Positions 60,111 to 64,000 of a stretch of DNA of 64,000 nt are shown piece after piece. Each line of letters opens with the position of its first letter. Position 1 is the first letter of the stretch. The notes under the pieces were generated by a model. The model saw only the letters and a program-made list of their open reading frames with translations. It had not been told where the DNA came from and did no database searches. The stretch is from DATJPR01 sp963811705 (lineage in GTDB: Bacteria; Bacteroidota; Ignavibacteria; UBA10030; UBA6906), in the NCBI GenBank assembly GCA_963811705.1, contig CAWESL010000007.1, positions 1 to 64,000 of the forward strand, in the 5' to 3' direction. The position numbers were made by a program, and so were the translations under genes.

Positions 60111-61910
60111 TCATTCATCTTCCATGGAGAGCACGGCGAGAAATGCTTCCTGGGGGATTTCGACGCGACCCACCTGCTTCATACGCTTCTTCCCCTCTTT
60201 TTGTTTCTCGAGGAGCTTGCGCTTCCGGGTAATGTCGCCCCCGTAACATTTGGCAAGGACGTTCTTCCGCATCGCCGAAATCGTCTCCCGCGCAACGATC
60301 TTCGATCCGATCGCCGCCTGGATCGCGACTTCGAACATCTGCCGCGGGATCAGCTTCCGAAGCTTGTTGCACAGCTTCTTGCCCCACTCGTGCGCTTTGT
60401 CCCGATGAACGATGGTGGAGAAGGCGTCGACGGATTCGCCGTTCAACAGGATGTCCAACTTCACCAGGTCCGCCTCCCGGAATTCCAGAAAATCATAGTC
60501 GAACGATGCATAGCCACGGCTTGTCGACTTGAGCTTGTCGTAGAAATCGAATATGATTTCAGAGAGCGGCATTTCATAGGCGATGTCGGCCCGGGTAGGG
60601 TCAAGGTAGGTCGTGTTTCTGTAAATCCCCCGCCGGTCCATGCAGAGCTTCATGATATTTCCGACAAATTCCGTCGGCACGATGATCTGTGCCTTGATCA
60701 TCGGTTCTTCCACCTTCTCCACATCGCCGACCTCGGGCATTGAAGACGGGTTATCGACGAGGATGACGCTTCCGTCCTTCCTGGTCACCCGATACTCGAC
60801 ATTCGGGACGGTATTGATGATGCTCTGGTTGTATTCCCGCTCAAGCCGCTCCTGAACGATCTCCATGTGGAGGAGGCCGAGGAAACCGCAGCGGAAACCG
60901 AACCCCAGCGCGGTGGAAGTCTCGGGCTCGAACATCAGGGAAGAATCGTTGAGCTGCAGCTTCTCGATCGCCGTTCGGAGACTCTCGAAGTCCTCCGCCA
61001 CGGTCGGATACATACCACTGAACACCATCGGCTTGACTTCCTTGTAGCCCGGCAACGGCGTGAGCGCCGGGGACGCCGCCGAGACCACGGTGTCGCCCAC
61101 TTTGGTGTCGTGGACGTCGCGCACCCCGGCGATCAGATAGCCGACGGATCCTGCGGTGAGGACACCTGTCCGGGTTCGCTTCATCTCCAGCACGCCGACT
61201 TCCTCCGCCTCGAAAACCCGCGCGTTGTGGAAGAATCGCACCTTCTCTCCCTCGCGAAGCGTGCCGTCAAACACACGGAGGTAGACAATGGATCCACGGA
61301 ACGCGTCGAACACCGAATCGAAGATTAACGCACGCAACGGTGCCTCGTCATCTCCGTTCGGCGCCGGGACCCGCTTCACGACCGCGTCGAGAATCGCATC
61401 GATCCCAACACCGCTTTTGGCGCTCGCAAGGAGGATCTCTTCCTCGCTGCATCCGATCAGGTCTCTGATCTGATGACGCACGGTATCCACCATGGCGCTC
61501 GGGAGATCGACTTTGTTGATCACGGGAATGATCTCCAGGCCGGCGTCGATGGCAAGGTAGAGATTGCTGATCGTTTGCGCCTCGACTCCTTGCGACGCAT
61601 CCACGACAAGCAACGCACCTTCACAGGCGGCAAGGGAACGGGAGACTTCGTAGGAAAAGTCGACGTGGCCGGGCGTGTCGATGAGATTGAGGGTGTACGC
61701 AGAACCGTCGCCCGCGGTATACCGCATCTGCACCGCATGCAGTTTGATCGTGATGCCGCGCTCCTGCTCCAGGTCCATATCGTCCAGGACCTGGTTGAAT
61801 TTCATTTCCCTGGGGGTTACCGTCCCTGTCTTTTCGAGAAGACGATCGGCGATCGTCGATTTCCCGTGGTCGATGTGCGCGATAATGCAAAAATTGCGTA
61901 TGAACTGCAT
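60111..61910 (-). CDS. lepA: Elongation factor 4 (LepA)
   Basis: A protein of 599 aa from ATG 61910; upstream codons are probably non-coding. GTPase motifs AHIDHGKST, DTPGHVDF and NKVD are present, and the C-terminal LepA domain (AKCYGGDITRKRKLLEKQ, ending in RVEIPQEAFLAVL) is complete. It backtranslocates or helps biogenesis of ribosomes. Confidence 0.95.
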   Translation of the reverse strand: MQFIRNFCIIAHIDHGKSTIADRLLEKTGTVTPREMKFNQVLDDMDLEQERGITIKLHAVQMRYTAGDGSAYTLNLIDTPGHVDFSYEVSRSLAACEGALLVVDASQGVEAQTISNLYLAIDAGLEIIPVINKVDLPSAMVDTVRHQIRDLIGCSEEEILLASAKSGVGIDAILDAVVKRVPAPNGDDEAPLRALIFDSVFDAFRGSIVYLRVFDGTLREGEKVRFFHNARVFEAEEVGVLEMKRTRTGVLTAGSVGYLIAGVRDVHDTKVGDTVVSAASPALTPLPGYKEVKPMVFSGMYPTVAEDFESLRTAIEKLQLNDSSLMFEPETSTALGFGFRCGFLGLLHMEIVQERLEREYNQSIINTVPNVEYRVTRKDGSVILVDNPSSMPEVGDVEKVEEPMIKAQIIVPTEFVGNIMKLCMDRRGIYRNTTYLDPTRADIAYEMPLSEIIFDFYDKLKSTSRGYASFDYDFLEFREADLVKLDILLNGESVDAFSTIVHRDKAHEWGKKLCNKLRKLIPRQMFEVAIQAAIGSKIVARETISAMRKNVLAKCYGGDITRKRKLLEKQKEGKKRMKQVGRVEIPQEAFLAVLSMEDE

Positions 61911-62106
61911 TGCGTTCGGCGTTGTTGGGACCCCCCCACTACAAAAACAGAGAATCCGCCCTGCAGAACCCGGGGCGGACGATCGAGGCAATGAACATCA
62001 AGAAAAAATATACGTTTTGAGCCTCAGAGATGCAAGCGGGTTGCTTTCTCAGGGTGAGAGTGATACTTTTACGGATAACTCGCAATTCGATCAAAGGCAC
62101 GGAATT

Positions 62107-63018
62107 TTGGCAAACATCCTCGAGAGCAAAAACCTACGTCAATTCCTCGATACGGAGGGGTCAAATGGCAGCCCGTTGACGGCGATCTTCGATTGCGACG
62201 GGACGATCATCAAGGGCGACGTCGGGGAGGCAATGCTCTATTATCAAATCGAGCATTTCCTGTTCCGCAGGCCTCCCGCAGATGTCTGGGCAGACTATCC
62301 CCGCCCCGATCATCTCCGCGCCTTGTTTGCATCGCTGTCGGAGGCGTCGCCGGAAACACGCACCTCTCATCCGGCCTTCGGGGAGTTCGCCGATGCCATT
62401 CTCGATCGTTACTTCGGTCAAATCGACGACGGGCACGTTGCCAAAGCATGCGCCGATATCGTCAGGCTCTTCTCCGGCTACAGGGTTGACGAAGTCCGAC
62501 AAATCGCCTCGGCGTCATTCGAGTTCGAGCGACGATCGGACGTCATGACGCGAAGTCTCGGCAAACGAGTCCTCCCCCAGGGTATACGGTATATCGGAGA
62601 ATCTCTGGATCTGCTTCGTACCCTGCGTGCCAGGCATTTTGATCTCTGGGTGGTGTCCGGAAGCAGCAAATGGAGCGTGGAGCCGGTGTTTGCTCCGCTG
62701 GGAATCCCCCAGGACCACATCATCGGCATTGAATTGATCGACGATCATGGCGTGCTCACTTCGCGGGAAATCGTCCCCGTGCCGATCCGCACCGAGAAGG
62801 TGGCCGCCTTCCGGCGTCATTCGGACAGGATTCCCCAGCTTGTCGCCAGCGACTCGCGGAACGACATCCCCCTCTTCAACTTCGCCTCACGGTTGAAAGT
62901 GCGGATCAATTCCCGCGGCCGGAGCACGGAAGAGTTCTTCCGGGACCTCGGGCAAGAAGAGGACGAATCCTGGGTCAACATTGAAAACCCGACCATCGTC
63001 GAAAACGGAATTTCCTAA
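62107..63018 (+). CDS. HAD-superfamily hydrolase (HAD-IB, phosphatase-like)
   Basis: A protein of 303 aa if TTG 62107 is the start; upstream in-frame codons overlap the lepA start and are unlikely. Motif I FDCDGTIIKGD, motif II VVSGSSKWSV and the acidic SDSRNDIPLF are those of HAD-IB phosphatases (phosphoserine phosphatase-like). Substrate is unknown. It is divergent from lepA. Confidence 0.8.
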   Translation: MANILESKNLRQFLDTEGSNGSPLTAIFDCDGTIIKGDVGEAMLYYQIEHFLFRRPPADVWADYPRPDHLRALFASLSEASPETRTSHPAFGEFADAILDRYFGQIDDGHVAKACADIVRLFSGYRVDEVRQIASASFEFERRSDVMTRSLGKRVLPQGIRYIGESLDLLRTLRARHFDLWVVSGSSKWSVEPVFAPLGIPQDHIIGIELIDDHGVLTSREIVPVPIRTEKVAAFRRHSDRIPQLVASDSRNDIPLFNFASRLKVRINSRGRSTEEFFRDLGQEEDESWVNIENPTIVENGIS

Positions 63019-63040
63019 ACGCATTTCGGGCTACTCTACA

Positions 63041-64000
63041 ATGGCTGATGTCGCAATCACAGTAATCGGGGGAGGGGTCGTCGGGCTTGCCATCGCAGCG
63101 GAGCTTGCGCCCCGGCACGCGCCGCTCGTCCTTCTCGAGCGAAACACGAAATACGGACAGGATACGTCAAGCCGGAACAGCGAGGTGATCCACGCGGGCA
63201 TCTACTATCCCGAGGGGACTCTCAAGGCCGCACTGTGCGTCGAAGGCAATCGCATGCTGTATGATCTCTGCGCTGTGCACGGAATCCCCCATCAACGCAT
63301 CACGAAGATCATCACCGCCACAAAACCAGACGAGCTCCCGGCGCTCGAACAGCTTATGACGAAAGGGATCGCGAACGGCGCGCAGCTTCTCATGAAATCC
63401 GCACGCGAGATCCGCGACCTTGAGCCCCGGATCGAAACCGTCGGCGGAGTGTTCTCCCCGAATACGGGCATTATCAGCGCCCATGGCCTGATGGATTACT
63501 ATGCCCACGTTGCCACGGCAAACGGTTGCATGATCCAGACCCGGAGTGAGCTTCGCGCCATCGAACGGGTCGACGGCGGCTACCGGCTCGCCATCGCGGA
63601 ACCCTCGGGAACATCGACCTTCACGACTGAAGCGGTCGTGAATGCGGCAGGCCTCGAGTCGGACACCGTTGCTGCCTTGGCGGGGATCGATCTTGATGCA
63701 GCGGGCTATCGACTGCATTGGTCGAAGGGCAATTATTTCGCGGCCCCATCTTCGCTTCGCGGAACCGTTTCCCGTCTCGTGTATCCCGTCCCGACAAATA
63801 CCTCCCTGGGAGTGCACGTGGTCATCGATCTCGGGGGAAGGCTTCGATTCGGGCCGGACGTGGAATACCTCAAGGAGCGGGTTGCAGATTATCGCGTGGA
63901 CGAAACCCGGAGAGACCGGTTTGCAGAATCGGCGCGGCGGCTTCTCCCCTTTCTCAAAAACGAGGACCTCACCCCCGATATGTCCGGAATCCGGCCCAAG
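63041..64000 (+). CDS. FAD-dependent oxidoreductase, LhgO-like (3' end outside window)
   Basis: 320 codons are visible from ATG 63041 and the frame is open at the right edge. N-terminal dinucleotide motif VIGGGVVGLAIAAEL, then SRNSEVIHAGIYYPEG and VNAAGLES. This matches the L-2-hydroxyglutarate oxidase/dehydrogenase branch of the DAO family, which oxidises 2-hydroxy acids. The start follows the HAD gene by 22 bases, so the two may be co-transcribed. Confidence 0.88.
   Translation, partial: MADVAITVIGGGVVGLAIAAELAPRHAPLVLLERNTKYGQDTSSRNSEVIHAGIYYPEGTLKAALCVEGNRMLYDLCAVHGIPHQRITKIITATKPDELPALEQLMTKGIANGAQLLMKSAREIRDLEPRIETVGGVFSPNTGIISAHGLMDYYAHVATANGCMIQTRSELRAIERVDGGYRLAIAEPSGTSTFTTEAVVNAAGLESDTVAALAGIDLDAAGYRLHWSKGNYFAAPSSLRGTVSRLVYPVPTNTSLGVHVVIDLGGRLRFGPDVEYLKERVADYRVDETRRDRFAESARRLLPFLKNEDLTPDMSGIRPK

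Overview
The window holds two parts: a long integron gene-cassette array (1 to about 23.7 kb) and an ordinary block of housekeeping chromosome (24.3-64 kb). The host looks like a Gram-negative member of the Bacteroidota/Chlorobi/Ignavibacteria (FCB) group. Two exported proteins carry type IX secretion C-terminal sorting domains (NYPNPFNP motif). There is a Kdo/lipopolysaccharide-transport operon, outer-membrane barrel proteins, a DUF2723 membrane protein and a LolA-like carrier. The exact lineage cannot be fixed from the sequence alone.

Integron. A tyrosine integrase of the IntI type (22770-23744, +) has the IntI-specific insertion and all catalytic residues. To its left lie an attI region and 31 attC sites (738-22047), spelled on the minus strand as GCCTAAC...GTTAGGC. 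The array therefore reads leftwards from attI and runs off the left edge. It contains 31 complete cassettes and one partial one. The coding cassettes mostly encode small exported proteins: lipoproteins, barrel proteins, secreted hypotheticals and two type IX secreted proteins. Others carry a P-loop kinase, present once intact and once as a frameshifted copy, and two toxin-antitoxin modules (HigB-HigA and MntA-HepT) that point against the array.

Thirteen of the 31 complete cassettes carry no convincing gene. Eleven are copies of one roughly 300-bp sequence (called N1 here) and two are a diverged relative (N2). Both share two long GC-rich inverted repeats whose stems differ in sequence but keep pairing, so they are candidates for an undescribed cassette-borne structured RNA or DNA element. 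The attC sites are also unusual. There are two stem classes with compensating arms, two class hybrids, and nine sites with an extra hairpin-forming insert inside the stem. In most cassettes the two ends are complementary for 10-17 bp, well beyond the 7-bp core.

Chromosome. Leftward genes at 24.3-36.2 kb: aldo/keto reductase-like, DUF92, holA, cyclophilin, a barrel protein, a flippase-like membrane protein, LolA-like, ftsK, comB, gcvT, rng. Then come the SRP RNA and tRNA-Ala. The rightward block at 37.1-44.0 kb is hrcA-grpE-dnaJ (no dnaK), comEA-like, PilM-like, rsmD, coaD, an aminotransferase and an FmdB zinc ribbon. The leftward block at 44.1-49.5 kb is kdsA-kdsC-kdsD-lptC-lptA-lptB plus a secreted hypothetical; it would make Kdo and move lipopolysaccharide outward. 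Rightward at 49.7-53.1 kb are ispE, a TonB-dependent receptor and a LOG-family protein. Leftward at 53.2-61.9 kb are a glycosyltransferase, the DUF2723 protein, hemW-like, two signal peptidases and lepA. At the right edge are a HAD hydrolase and a truncated LhgO-like oxidase (+).
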